The position numbers were made by a program, and so were the translations under genes. A stretch of DNA of 64,000 nucleotides from Geobacter sp. FeAm09 (GTDB lineage: Bacteria > Desulfobacterota > Desulfuromonadia > Geobacterales > Pseudopelobacteraceae): the NCBI RefSeq assembly GCF_008330225.1, contig NZ_CP042466.1, positions 2,056,501 to 2,120,500 on the forward strand, written 5' to 3'. Shown here piece by piece: positions 1-11,031 of the stretch (position 1 is the stretch's first letter; each line of letters begins with the position of its first letter). The notes under the pieces were generated by a model, which saw nothing but the letters and a program-made list of their open reading frames with translations, did no database searches and was not told the DNA's origin.

Positions 1-1
1 G

Positions 2-520
2 ACCATCCGTTCCCGCTGCCAGTTGATTCGTTTTTCGGCCCTGTCTCCCGAGAACGTCCGGCTCTTGCTGGAACGACACGGCATGGCTCCCGAGACTGCC
101 GAACTGCTGGCCCCCATGGCCGGGGGGAGCATCCAGCGCGCCATGGAGCTGGACAACGACGCCCTGGGCACCCGCAAGGATACCCTGCTGGCGCGTCTTT
201 CGGGACTTGACCGGGACAGGATCGCCACCATTTTCGACGCTTCCGAGGAATTGGGCACCAGCCGGGACGAAACCTTGGAAACCCTGGACATGCTGATCTC
301 GTTCATGCAGGACACCGCCCACCTGGCGGCCGGCAGCACCGCCATCGTCAACGCGGCGGCCCGCCCGGCGCTGGAGGGCTTTGCCGCCAAATGGCCCCTG
401 CAGCGGACCCTGCAGATACTGGAAGATGTCATGGAAACCCGGCGGGCGGTCCAGCGCAACGCCAACAGCAAGCTCGCCCTGGACCGGCTGTTCATGCGGA
501 TCGCCGCCACGGCATATTAA
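2..520 (+). CDS. holB: DNA polymerase III delta' subunit, C-terminal part (5' end outside window)
   Basis: The frame is open from the window edge and ends at a TAA at 518-520, so only the C-terminal ~172 residues are present. The first visible residues, TIRSRCQLIRF, match the conserved sensor region of the clamp-loader AAA+ domain, where the arginine acts in ATP-dependent loading of the beta clamp. The rest is the helical collar domain that holds the clamp-loader pentamer together. Upstream must lie the Walker A/B part, and in related genomes tmk. The gene is followed by ricT and metG on the same strand, an order also seen around holB in Firmicutes (holB-yaaT). Identification rests on this short motif plus context. 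Confidence 0.85.
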   Translation, partial: TIRSRCQLIRFSALSPENVRLLLERHGMAPETAELLAPMAGGSIQRAMELDNDALGTRKDTLLARLSGLDRDRIATIFDASEELGTSRDETLETLDMLISFMQDTAHLAAGSTAIVNAAARPALEGFAAKWPLQRTLQILEDVMETRRAVQRNANSKLALDRLFMRIAATAY

Positions 521-603
521 CAGCGCCATCACAACGGATCGGTCCGGGACGCGACATGGATTTATTACCCCGGGACCCGTCGCTTGGAATAAAAGGAGAT
601 ATT

Positions 604-1725
604 TTGCCACGCATCGTAGCCATACAATTTTCAACAGCCGGCAAGTTGTACGATTTTGACGCCGGCAACCTCGATCTCGCCCCCGGCGACAAGGTCGTCG
701 TGGAGACCGAACGGGGCCTGGGGATCGGCGCCGTTTTGCGGGAGCCGGTCGAACGCAGCGAAGGGGTGCCCGAAAACCTGGCCACCATCCGGCGCAAGGC
801 AACGCCGGAGGACATGGCGACCCAGGAGCGCAACCGGCAACTGGAAAAAAACGCCTTCGACTTCTGCCTCAAACGGATCATGGAGCGTGCCATGCCGATG
901 AAGCTGGTGCGGGTGGAATACCAGTTCGACAGCAGCAAGGCCGTATTCTATTTTACCGCCGACGGCCGTGTTGACTTCCGCGATCTGGTCAAGGACCTGG
1001 CCCACACCTTCCACACCCGCATCGAGATGCGCCAGATCGGCGTACGCGACGAATCCAAAATGATCGGCGGGATCGGCATCTGTGGCCGGGAACTGTGCTG
1101 CTGCTCGTTCCTGCGCGAGTTCCAGCCGGTGTCGGTCAAGATGGCCAAGGAGCAGAACCTGGCCCTGAACCCCAGCAAGATATCGGGGCAATGCGGCCGC
1201 CTGCTCTGCTGCCTGGACTACGAATACGAGACTTACTGCTGCCTGCGGAAGAATTTCCCCAAATGCGGAAAACGGGTGCGTACCCCCACCGCCGTCGGCG
1301 TCATCGACAAGATCAACATCCTGACCGGCAACATTACCCTCAGGCTCGACGACAACAAACAGATCACCATCAGGCGCGATGAAATCCTGAGCGACAGCGC
1401 CGCCGAGTCGCTTCCCGCCCCGCCTGCGGCCGCGGCGGCCCCGCAACCCGAGGCGCGCCGCGAGCAGCGTGAGCGCAAGCACCATCAGCGCCAGCCGTCA
1501 TCCCCGCCTCCGGCTCCCCAGCAGAAGGAAGAGAAGCGGGAGGAGGGCAAGCGCGCCGGCGCTCCCCACCCAGCCATTGAGGCCAGCGGTGACGAGGTGC
1601 AGGATGGCCAGAAGAAACAGGACGGGCGCCGCAGAAACCGGCACCGCAAACACGGTCACCGCCGCAAACAGGGCGACAAGCCCGATGCCGGCACAACTCC
1701 AACGCCAACAACTCCGGGAGCATGA
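604..1725 (+). CDS. ricT: PSP1-domain protein RicT/YaaT family
   Basis: I place the start at the TTG at 604 because AAGGAG (593-598) lies five bases upstream; an in-frame ATG at 556 has no comparable site. The product is about 373 residues. The PSP1 domain ends in a very cysteine-rich stretch (about residues 159-215), including GRELCCCSF and GRLLCCLDYEYE, the signature of YaaT/RicT. In Bacillus, RicT works with RicA and RicF as a [4Fe-4S] complex affecting RNase Y and phosphorelay output; the role in this lineage is unknown. The C-terminal ~110 residues are low-complexity, rich in Pro, Ala, Lys, Arg and His, and probably disordered. It ends two bases before the metG start, so translation is probably coupled. 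Confidence 0.85.
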   Translation: MPRIVAIQFSTAGKLYDFDAGNLDLAPGDKVVVETERGLGIGAVLREPVERSEGVPENLATIRRKATPEDMATQERNRQLEKNAFDFCLKRIMERAMPMKLVRVEYQFDSSKAVFYFTADGRVDFRDLVKDLAHTFHTRIEMRQIGVRDESKMIGGIGICGRELCCCSFLREFQPVSVKMAKEQNLALNPSKISGQCGRLLCCLDYEYETYCCLRKNFPKCGKRVRTPTAVGVIDKINILTGNITLRLDDNKQITIRRDEILSDSAAESLPAPPAAAAAPQPEARREQRERKHHQRQPSSPPPAPQQKEEKREEGKRAGAPHPAIEASGDEVQDGQKKQDGRRRNRHRKHGHRRKQGDKPDAGTTPTPTTPGA

Positions 1726-1726
1726 C

Positions 1727-3247
1727 ATGAAACCAACGTTCTACCTCACCACCCCCATATACTACGTCAACGACGTACCCCACATCGGCCACGCCTACAC
1801 CACGGTGGCGGCCGACGTCCTGGCCCGCTACAAGCGCCTGATGGGATACGACGTCTACTTTCTGACCGGCAGCGACGAGCACGGCCAGAAGGTGGAAAAG
1901 GCCGCCACGACCGCCGGCGAAACGCCTCTGGAGCTGGCCGACCGGGTGGTGAAGCGTTTCCAGGCGCTCTGGGAACGTCTGGGGATCTCCAATAACGACT
2001 TCATCAGGACCACCCAGGAACGCCACAAAAAGGGCGTAAGCCATATCTTCAAGGATATCCTTGAAAAGGGGGACATCTACCTGGGCGAATACGAGGACTG
2101 GTACTGCACCCCCTGCGAAACCTTCTGGACCGAAACCCAACTGATCGACGGCCGCTGCCCCGACTGCAACCGGCCGGTGGAAAAGCTGAAGGAGGAGTCC
2201 TACTTCTTCCGTATGAGCAAGTACCAGGACCAGCTCCTGGCCCATATCGACTCCCATCCCGACTTCATCCAGCCCAAAAGCAAGCGCAACGAGATCATCT
2301 CCTTCGTCAAGGAGGGGCTGCGCGACCTCTCCGTGTCGCGCACCACCTTTACCTGGGGCATCCCGGTGCCGGGCAACGACAAGCATGTCATCTACGTCTG
2401 GTTCGATGCCCTCACCAACTACATCACGGCCCTGGGCTACCCCGAAGCGTCCGAGGACTACAAACGCTTCTGGCCGGTCAACGTGCACCTCATCGGCAAG
2501 GACATCCTGCGCTTCCACGCCGTGTACTGGCCCACCTTCCTGATGGCGGCCGGCCTGCCCCTGCCGGAAAAGGTTTTTGCCCACGGTTGGTGGACCATCG
2601 AAGGACAGAAGATGAGCAAGAGCCTGCAGAACGTGGTCGAACCCAACATGCTGATCGACAAGTACGGCGTGGACGCGGTCAGGTATTTCCTTTTGCGCGA
2701 GGTGCCTTTCGGCCTGGACGGGGACTTCTCCCACGCCGCCCTGGTCCAGCGGATCAATTCCGACCTGGCCAACGACCTGGGCAACCTGCTCAGCAGGTCA
2801 ACGGCCATGGCGGTCAAGTACTTCGACGGCATCCTCCCCGCCCCGGAGGAGTTGAACGCCAGCGACGTGGCCCTGAAAAGGCGCACCGAAGAGATGATCG
2901 TCGCCGTGGATGCCTGCATGAACGACCTGGCTTTCAGCAAGGCGCTCCAGGCCATCTGGGAGGTAATCGCGGCGGGTAACAAGTACATCGACGAGTCGGC
3001 CCCCTGGACCCTGGCCAAGGACCCGGCCCTCAAGGAGCGGTTGACCACGGTCATGTACTGCCTGTTGGAATCCCAGCGCATCGTGCACATCATCCTGTCG
3101 GCCTTCCTGCCGGCCACGGCGGAGAAGGCCCTTGCCAGCCTGGGATGCGGGGAGGAAAAGGAATTGGTCGGTCTGTCCTGGGGAGGGCTGAAGGAAGGGA
3201 CGGCGATTACCAAGGCCGAAGCCCTGTTCCCGAGGATCGAGGGATAA
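1727..3247 (+). CDS. metG: Methionyl-tRNA synthetase
   Basis: This 506-residue cytoplasmic enzyme charges tRNA-Met with methionine. The class I signature HIGH is at residues 19-22 and KMSKS at about 295-299. Between them lies a zinc knuckle with Cys127, Cys130, Cys144 and Cys147, followed by the anticodon-binding helical domain. The protein stops after that domain, so it lacks the C-terminal tRNA-binding (EMAP/Trbp111-like) extension of longer MetRS forms; this is a known short form rather than a truncation. The ATG at 1727 follows the ricT stop by one base, and the frame continues upstream only as a shadow of ricT. Confidence 0.95.
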   Translation: MKPTFYLTTPIYYVNDVPHIGHAYTTVAADVLARYKRLMGYDVYFLTGSDEHGQKVEKAATTAGETPLELADRVVKRFQALWERLGISNNDFIRTTQERHKKGVSHIFKDILEKGDIYLGEYEDWYCTPCETFWTETQLIDGRCPDCNRPVEKLKEESYFFRMSKYQDQLLAHIDSHPDFIQPKSKRNEIISFVKEGLRDLSVSRTTFTWGIPVPGNDKHVIYVWFDALTNYITALGYPEASEDYKRFWPVNVHLIGKDILRFHAVYWPTFLMAAGLPLPEKVFAHGWWTIEGQKMSKSLQNVVEPNMLIDKYGVDAVRYFLLREVPFGLDGDFSHAALVQRINSDLANDLGNLLSRSTAMAVKYFDGILPAPEELNASDVALKRRTEEMIVAVDACMNDLAFSKALQAIWEVIAAGNKYIDESAPWTLAKDPALKERLTTVMYCLLESQRIVHIILSAFLPATAEKALASLGCGEEKELVGLSWGGLKEGTAITKAEALFPRIEG

Positions 3248-3263
3248 AACAACCTGAATGTTT

Positions 3264-3410
3264 GCCGCAGAGCCACAGGGACGCGGAGAATAAGATGAGA
3301 AAATCTATGAAATCTGCCACGGAGACACAGAGAAAATCAGGAGTAAGGCAAACAAGAAAACGATTTTTTACTTTTCTCTGTGAACCTCTGTGTCTCCGTG
3401 TCTCTGCGGC
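3264..3410. repeat. Intergenic inverted-repeat element, copy 1
   Basis: Between the convergent metG and tex genes lies a ~147 bp imperfect inverted repeat. The left arm begins GCCGCAGAGCCACAGGGACG and the right arm ends TGTCTCCGTGTCTCTGCGGC. A further half-site (GCCACGGAGACACAGAGAAA) sits inside at 3316-3335. Three similar elements occur at 16579, 57414 and 63018. No coding capacity is evident. Confidence 0.75.
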
Positions 3411-3434
3411 AGAATTGCCGATTTTAGTTTGCCC

Positions 3435-5726
<2,292 letters not shown>

Positions 5727-5851
5727 GTTGTTTCCTGTTCATGTGTGTTTTTTGGGGCGTGCATACTACAACAGCGTGCGGAAAATGGGAAGGGGGCGGG
5801 CGAATACGGTTGAAGCAGCGGGGCCTGCGAAGTCAGGGCGCCATCGCGGCC

Positions 5852-7183
5852 CTATTTATCGTAGCGCCACTTGAAGTTGACGACCTTGCAGTCGGGCATT
5901 GCCCGGCGGAAGCTGTTCAGGCCTTCTTCGCTGATCTGGGTGCCGCTGCAGGTCAGCCATTTCAACCCCGGGAGGCTGGTCAGCTTGTGGAGCCCCTGGT
6001 CGCCGACCGCGGTGTGATAGATATAGACGCGTTGCAGTTCTCCGAGCGAAGCGAGTTGGGCCAGCCCCTCCTCGCTGATGGTGGTATTGGAGAGGCACAG
6101 CTCCTGAAGTCCCGTAAGGCGCGTGACATGCGGCAGGGCGCTGTCGCCGATGTCGTTCAGGAACAGGGCCTGAAGGTCCTCCGGCTGCATGCTGTCCAGA
6201 AAATCCAGCCCATTGCCGTCCACCCCCTTCACGTCCAGCCGCACCCCCTTGCCCAGGAACACCTCCTTGACGCCCCGCGCGCTGCCCAGCCATTGCCAAT
6301 CGCGGTAGTCCGTGGAGCCGATGTTGCGGACATAGAGCGTGCCGTAACTCTTGTCGGCAGGAAAGCGGATGACCCGCGTTTTCACATGGGGGGAGTTTGC
6401 CGGCTCGGTCACGGCTTCCTCACCCCGCAGTACCGACAGCCGTTTGCGCAGGTGGGCGATGTCCTCGTCCGCCTTGGCAACCATCTCGGCCAAGAGATCG
6501 ATGCCGTCGGCATGGGCCTCGTCCACCCGCAGCTTGAAGCGATAGATATCCGTCTGCTTCAACTCGTCGATCTGGAGGATGACGGCGTGGATGTTCTGCT
6601 GGAGCCGGGCGATCTGGCGGATGACCCGTATCAGTTCCGAGGCGACATCCTTGCCGGTGACGGTTCCGGTCCCGACCTCCCAGTCCCAGAACAGCTCTTC
6701 CAGGGACTTGCGGTCGCCCGATTCGTAGGCCTGGTTGGCGACGGCCATCAGCTCCTGGCGCCGCAGACGGTCCGCTTCGTCCGAGGCCAGGTCGGGGTGC
6801 ACCGCCTTGGCAACCCCGCGATAGAGCGACTTGAGGCTCATGGAAGAGGTATCGGGCTGGCCATCCTCTTCATCGTCCAGCAGGTCGGTTGTGTGCTGAA
6901 AATGACTGAACGCCTGCTCATCCGGCGGCTGTTCCTGGCGGGGAGGCGTCTTTTCGGTACCGAGTATGCCGTTGAGCTGCCATTCCAGCTCTTCCAGCAC
7001 GGTGATCCGCCCACCCACGGTATCCTCGTAGAGCTGTTCAAAGGTGCGGATCTCGGCCTTGAGACCGGAAAACATCCGTTCCCAGTCGTTCAGTTCCAGT
7101 TGATAACGCTTTGCTTCACGCTGCTTGCGTTCAAGCTCGACCTCTTCCGGGGTCTTCAGGCGATTATGAAAAGGAGGGGTCAT
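5852..7183 (-). CDS. J-domain-like protein with C-terminal leucine-rich repeats
   Basis: The 443-residue protein starts with a charged helical region (residues 1-70), then an acidic linker. A short J-domain-like segment follows (about 113-160) with SLYRGVAKAVHPD, which carries the HPD tripeptide needed to stimulate Hsp70 ATPase. A second coiled-coil segment occupies roughly 180-260. The last ~100 residues contain LRR units such as LTGLQELCLSNTTISEEGL and LASLGELQRVYIYHTAVGD. It overlaps the upstream Hda-like gene by 20 bp and is probably co-transcribed with ruvB. I infer a chaperone adaptor with a protein-binding tail. I do not recognise a named family, and no signal peptide is visible. Confidence 0.75.
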   Translation of the reverse strand: MTPPFHNRLKTPEEVELERKQREAKRYQLELNDWERMFSGLKAEIRTFEQLYEDTVGGRITVLEELEWQLNGILGTEKTPPRQEQPPDEQAFSHFQHTTDLLDDEEDGQPDTSSMSLKSLYRGVAKAVHPDLASDEADRLRRQELMAVANQAYESGDRKSLEELFWDWEVGTGTVTGKDVASELIRVIRQIARLQQNIHAVILQIDELKQTDIYRFKLRVDEAHADGIDLLAEMVAKADEDIAHLRKRLSVLRGEEAVTEPANSPHVKTRVIRFPADKSYGTLYVRNIGSTDYRDWQWLGSARGVKEVFLGKGVRLDVKGVDGNGLDFLDSMQPEDLQALFLNDIGDSALPHVTRLTGLQELCLSNTTISEEGLAQLASLGELQRVYIYHTAVGDQGLHKLTSLPGLKWLTCSGTQISEEGLNSFRRAMPDCKVVNFKWRYDK

Positions 7184-7889
7184 GGGGTTCCCCCCTGCTC
7201 ACCATCAGTTCGCGGGATTGGCGCGCCAAGGGCAGCGTTATGCGGCGCTGTTCGGCCATGGAAAGCCGGAACAGCGCCTCAAAGGTCTCGATCAGGGCGC
7301 CGACCTCACGGCTGGCGGTCATCAGGATATAATCGACCACATCGTCCGGCACCCGCACCTGGCGGTCATCGGCGATCTTTTTCAGGATCATGCGCCGGGA
7401 ATGATCGTCGGAGGCGTCCACGCGGGCGACCAGACCCCACAAAAGGCGCGAGATCAGGTGGTCGTCCAGGTGGGGCAGTTCCCGCGGCGGCAGGAGGCCG
7501 GCCAGGGCCACTTTCCGGCCGCTGGAATAGAAATCGTTGAACACCTGCCACAGGGCGGCCCGCAGGGCGGCCTCGTCGGGGAGCAGGTGCAGGTCGTCCA
7601 CCACCAGGGCCGGTGCGCCGTCGAAGCGGGCAACCAGATCCCGGGCGGAAAAGCTGTCGCGGCACGACAGGTAGCAGGTCGCTTCAGCGGGAGCGAGGGA
7701 ATGGGCGATGGATCGGAGCAGATGCGTCTTGCCGGAACCGGCCGGACCGTGCAGGTAAAGCAGGTTTTCGGCATCGGCGCCGTCGGCGATGCGTCGGGCG
7801 AACTGGAGCGCCGCGGCATTGCCGTCACACGTGACGAAGCTGTCGAAGCTGTATGCGGGTGTTATGGGGAAATCGAAAAACTGCTGCAT
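7164..7889 (-). CDS. DnaA-like AAA+ ATPase (Hda/DnaA-regulator type)
   Basis: This 241-residue protein consists of a single DnaA-type AAA+ module. Walker A GPAGSGKT is at residues 48-55 and Walker B VVDDLHLL at about 96-103, followed by a sensor 1/box VII region around ISRLLWGLVARV. The DnaA C-terminal HTH is missing, as expected for Hda, the factor that with the sliding clamp promotes hydrolysis of DnaA-ATP. The N-terminus MQQFFDFPI resembles the clamp-binding pentapeptide position of Hda. The gene sits two bases after ruvB and overlaps the J-domain/LRR gene. Function as a replication regulator is inferred by family. Confidence 0.8.
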   Translation of the reverse strand: MQQFFDFPITPAYSFDSFVTCDGNAAALQFARRIADGADAENLLYLHGPAGSGKTHLLRSIAHSLAPAEATCYLSCRDSFSARDLVARFDGAPALVVDDLHLLPDEAALRAALWQVFNDFYSSGRKVALAGLLPPRELPHLDDHLISRLLWGLVARVDASDDHSRRMILKKIADDRQVRVPDDVVDYILMTASREVGALIETFEALFRLSMAEQRRITLPLARQSRELMVSRGEPHDPSFS

Positions 7890-7891
7890 GG

Positions 7892-8911
7892 TCAGAACAG
7901 GTTCCCTTGGGGTGATTCAGGCGCCATGCGATCGAAGTGCAGATAGGCGGCGCGGGTGGCGACCCGGCCGCGCGGGGTGCGGTTCAGGAAGCCGTTCTGA
8001 ATCAGAAACGGTTCGTACACATCCTCGATGGTGTCGCTCTCCTCACCGATGGCCGCGGCGATGGTGTCCAGCCCCACCGGGCCGCCGGCGAACTTGTCGA
8101 TGATCGTCAGAAGGATCATGCGGTCCATCTGGTCGAAGCCCATCCCGTCGATCTCCAGCAGCGCGAGCGTATCCTGAACAACCGTACGGGTGATGACGCC
8201 GTTGGCCCGCACCTGGGCAAAATCCCGCACCCGCCGCAGGAGGCGGTTGGCGATACGGGGGGTGCCGCGACTGCGCCGGGCGAGTTCGATGGCGCCCTGG
8301 GGTTCGATATCCATCCCCAGGATATGGGAGGAGCGGCTGATGATGGTGGCCAGTTCCTGGTCGGTGTAGAATTCCAGGCGGGAGATCACGCCGAAGCGGT
8401 CGCGCAGCGGCGAGGAGAGCAGACCGGCCCTGGTGGTGGCCCCCACCAGGGTGAAACGCGGCAGATCGAGCTTGATGCTGCGGGCGCTCGGTCCCTGGCC
8501 GATGATGATGTCCAGTTGAAAATCCTCCATGGCCGGGTAAAGGATCTCCTCCACCACATGGGACAGCCGGTGGATCTCGTCGATGAAGAGCACATCGTGG
8601 GGTTCCAGGTTGGTCAGAATGGCCGCCAGGTCGCCGGGACGCTCGATGACCGGCCCGGAGGTGGACTTGATGTTGACCCCCATCTCGCAGGCCACGATAT
8701 TGGCCAGGGTAGTCTTGCCAAGTCCCGGGGGGCCGTAGAGCAGGACATGGTCCAACGCCTCCCCCCTCCCCTTGGCGGCATCGATGAACAGCCGCAGGTT
8801 GCCCTTGATCTTTTCCTGGCCGATGTAGTCCGCCAGGGCACGGGGCCGCAGGGTGGCGTCGAACTGGAGATCGTCGTCGCTTTTTTCGGGGGTGATGGCA
8901 CGCTGCTGCAT
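7892..8911 (-). CDS. ruvB: Holliday junction branch-migration helicase RuvB
   Basis: The 339-residue AAA+ motor drives RuvA-bound Holliday junction migration during recombination and repair. Walker [10 protein letters not shown] is at residues 60-68, Walker [10 protein letters not shown] near 110, the sensor motif GATTRAG near 157, and the C-terminal winged-helix DNA-binding domain includes the conserved FLNRTPRGR. Length and motifs are typical. GGAG precedes the ATG. It leads a three-gene operon with the Hda-like and J/LRR genes; ruvA and ruvC are not adjacent in the window. Confidence 0.97.
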   Translation of the reverse strand: MQQRAITPEKSDDDLQFDATLRPRALADYIGQEKIKGNLRLFIDAAKGRGEALDHVLLYGPPGLGKTTLANIVACEMGVNIKSTSGPVIERPGDLAAILTNLEPHDVLFIDEIHRLSHVVEEILYPAMEDFQLDIIIGQGPSARSIKLDLPRFTLVGATTRAGLLSSPLRDRFGVISRLEFYTDQELATIISRSSHILGMDIEPQGAIELARRSRGTPRIANRLLRRVRDFAQVRANGVITRTVVQDTLALLEIDGMGFDQMDRMILLTIIDKFAGGPVGLDTIAAAIGEESDTIEDVYEPFLIQNGFLNRTPRGRVATRAAYLHFDRMAPESPQGNLF

Positions 8912-9028
8912 TGCTGCTCCGCTGTTATCATACCGGTATGGACCGGTAGACTATGGCCTATTTTGCGGCAATTGTCAAAGGAGGAGTACCGCTTTTCAGG
9001 ACGCGCTTTCGCCAATAAATGCATGGCA

Positions 9029-9056
9029 TTTGCGATCGGCTATGCTAGTCTATAAA
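9029..9056 (+). promoter_or_regulatory. Candidate sigma-70-type promoter
   Basis: A TTTGCG at 9029-9034 and TATAAA at 9051-9056 are separated by 16 bases, 73 bases upstream of the cupredoxin start. The -10 is good and the -35 weak. Confidence 0.35.
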
Positions 9057-9128
9057 ATAATGGCGCACGGTTAATGCTTTGCCTGTTCCGGGCTGGACAG
9101 GGAGGCGGTGCGCGAGGAGGTATACGCC

Positions 9129-9527
9129 ATGAAAACAATTATTGCCGGCCTGTTGTTCCTGCTTGCCGCGGCAGCCGTTTCCGCCGACGATCCTCCGTTC
9201 ATCGTGCCCATGGACAAGGATGGCGTCCAGCGGGTGGAGGTACTGGGAAGCGATTACTTCTTCAAACCGCGCCACATCGTGGTCAAGATCAATCAACCGG
9301 TGGAGATGCTGGTGCACAAGGACGGCTGGGTCATCCCCCATAACATCGTCATCGACGCCCCCGAGGCCAGCATCAGGGTCAACGAATCACTCTCCCGCGA
9401 CCCGAAGGTCATCGCCTTCACCCCCACCAAGGTGGGCAGCTATCCGTTCTACTGCGACAAAAAGCCGCCTTTCCTTGCCAGCCACCGGGACAAGGGCATG
9501 GAAGGCATCCTGGAGGTCGTTGAGTGA
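9129..9527 (+). CDS. Secreted cupredoxin-like protein
   Basis: The 132-residue product begins with a clear signal peptide (MKTIIAGLLFLLAAAAVSA). The mature part is a small beta-sandwich with the ligand pattern of a type 1 copper site: His71 in WVIPHN, Cys109 in YPFYC, His119 and Met124 in SHRDKGM. This predicts a periplasmic electron-transfer or copper-binding protein. The ATG at 9129 follows GAGGAGG at a good distance; a GTG at 9108 in frame would spoil the signal peptide. It overlaps the next radical SAM gene by four bases, so the two are translationally coupled, although the functional link is unknown. Confidence 0.8.
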   Translation: MKTIIAGLLFLLAAAAVSADDPPFIVPMDKDGVQRVEVLGSDYFFKPRHIVVKINQPVEMLVHKDGWVIPHNIVIDAPEASIRVNESLSRDPKVIAFTPTKVGSYPFYCDKKPPFLASHRDKGMEGILEVVE

Positions 9528-10942
9528 AAGTAATCTTCATCCACCCCCACGGCAGCAACTTCATGCCGGGGGTGCAGGACATTACCACCATCTTCAATAT
9601 CATGCCCCCCCTGGGGATCATGAGTATCGCCGCCTGGCTCGAGCGCCACGGCATCGAAGTCGAGATCATCGACTGCTACGCAACCCCTCTGGGGGTTGAC
9701 GACCTGGCCGACGAGGTCATCCGCCGCAATCCCGATGCGGTGGGATTTTCCACCACCACCTCCGCTTTCCGGGAAGGGTACCGCATCGCCTGCGCCATCA
9801 AGGAGCGGGACGCCCGGATCGTCACGGTTTTCGGCGGCGCCCATCCCTGTACCATGGGCGCCCCGCTTTTGGACGACTTCCCGGCCATCGACTACCTGGT
9901 GATCGGCGAGGGGGAGCAAACCATGCTGGAACTGGCCCAAGCCGGTTTCAGGGAGGTGGAGTCCCTGCCCGGCATCGCTTTCCGCCGCGACGGCAAGGGG
10001 GTGTTCACCGGCCCCCGGGAGCTGATCGCCAACCTGGACGATCTCCCCTTCCCCGCCTATCACCTGCTGCCCGGCTTCCCCAAGCGCTACACCCTGCCGC
10101 TGTTCAGCTTTCCCACGGCCCCCAATACCAGCATCATCTCCAGCCGCGGCTGTCCCTATGCCTGCTCCTACTGCGACCGTTCGGTCTTCTCCCGCGGCTT
10201 CCGTTTCAACTCGCCCGAGTACATCGTGGAACATGTGGCCATGCTCAACCGCGACTACGGCATCCGCCACGTCTTTTTCTACGACGACCTGTTCACCTTC
10301 GACCGCAAGCGGGTTGCGGAATTCTGCGACTTGAAGGAGAAAAAGGGGCTCAAGGTCACCTACAACTGCATCGCCCGGCTGGAGCACATGGATGAGGAGC
10401 TCCTGGCCTTGCTCAAGCGTTCCGGCTGCTGGCAGGTCAACTTCGGCATCGAATCGGGCGACCCGGAGGTGCTCAAGAAACATCGCAAGTTCTACGGCCT
10501 GGGCGAAGTGGGCAGAAAGCTGCAGATGGTCAAAAAGGCGGGCATGCGGGTCAAGGGGCTCTTCATGATCGGTCTGCCGGGGGAGGACGAGGCCGCCATC
10601 CGCCGCACCATCGACTATGCCCTCTCCCTGCCGCTGGAAGAGATCAACGTCACCAAGTTCACCCCCTTCCCCGGTGCGCCGGTCTACAAGACCATCCGCC
10701 AACAGGGTGAGTTCGACGAGAATTGGGAATTGATGAACTGCATGAATTTCGTCTTCGTGCCCGCAGGGATGACCAAGGAACAGCTGGAAGGGCTCTACAA
10801 CGAATTCATCCGCCGCTTCTACCACCGCACCCGCATTCACTGGGGCTACACGAAGATGCTCTGGAAATCGCCCCACAGCATCCTGGCTTTCCTGCGCAAC
10901 CTGCCGGAGATATTGGCCTTTGAGCGGAAACAGAAGTGGTGA
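9524..10942 (+). CDS. Cobalamin-binding-domain radical SAM protein
   Basis: The 472-residue protein has an N-terminal B12-binding Rossmann domain (about residues 1-140; ITTIFNIMPPLGIMSIAAWL, then VFGGAHPCTM) and a radical SAM domain whose [4Fe-4S] cluster motif is SRGCPYACSYCDRS (CxxxCxxC). A C-terminal helical region follows. Such enzymes catalyse methylations and C-C bond rearrangements using SAM; the substrate cannot be read here. The start is GTG at 9524, overlapping the cupredoxin stop. It resembles the radical SAM genes at 28-35 kb in architecture but lies outside that operon. Confidence 0.85.
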   Translation: MKVIFIHPHGSNFMPGVQDITTIFNIMPPLGIMSIAAWLERHGIEVEIIDCYATPLGVDDLADEVIRRNPDAVGFSTTTSAFREGYRIACAIKERDARIVTVFGGAHPCTMGAPLLDDFPAIDYLVIGEGEQTMLELAQAGFREVESLPGIAFRRDGKGVFTGPRELIANLDDLPFPAYHLLPGFPKRYTLPLFSFPTAPNTSIISSRGCPYACSYCDRSVFSRGFRFNSPEYIVEHVAMLNRDYGIRHVFFYDDLFTFDRKRVAEFCDLKEKKGLKVTYNCIARLEHMDEELLALLKRSGCWQVNFGIESGDPEVLKKHRKFYGLGEVGRKLQMVKKAGMRVKGLFMIGLPGEDEAAIRRTIDYALSLPLEEINVTKFTPFPGAPVYKTIRQQGEFDENWELMNCMNFVFVPAGMTKEQLEGLYNEFIRRFYHRTRIHWGYTKMLWKSPHSILAFLRNLPEILAFERKQKW

Positions 10943-11031
10943 CGGCAACATTTCGCATGCTGGGGCACCAAGAAAATCGAGCGGCGCCACCAGGCAGTTC
11001 GAATAGCATCTGAAGGGAACGGCAAGAGACC

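Noticed and set aside
1370-2734. Long open frame on the minus strand under ricT and metG
   Set aside because: It is antisense to a confirmed aminoacyl-tRNA synthetase, has no ribosome site, and its composition reflects GC-rich third positions.
3264-3410. CRISPR-like repetition of CTCTGTG units
   Set aside because: Units are inverted, not direct, with no equal spacers. The same element recurs at distant loci, so it is a dispersed palindrome family.
5741-7540. Open frame of about 600 codons on the plus strand opposite the J/LRR and Hda-like genes
   Set aside because: The residues show no domain pattern and the opposite strand carries recognisable AAA+ and J-like motifs. It is a GC-rich shadow.
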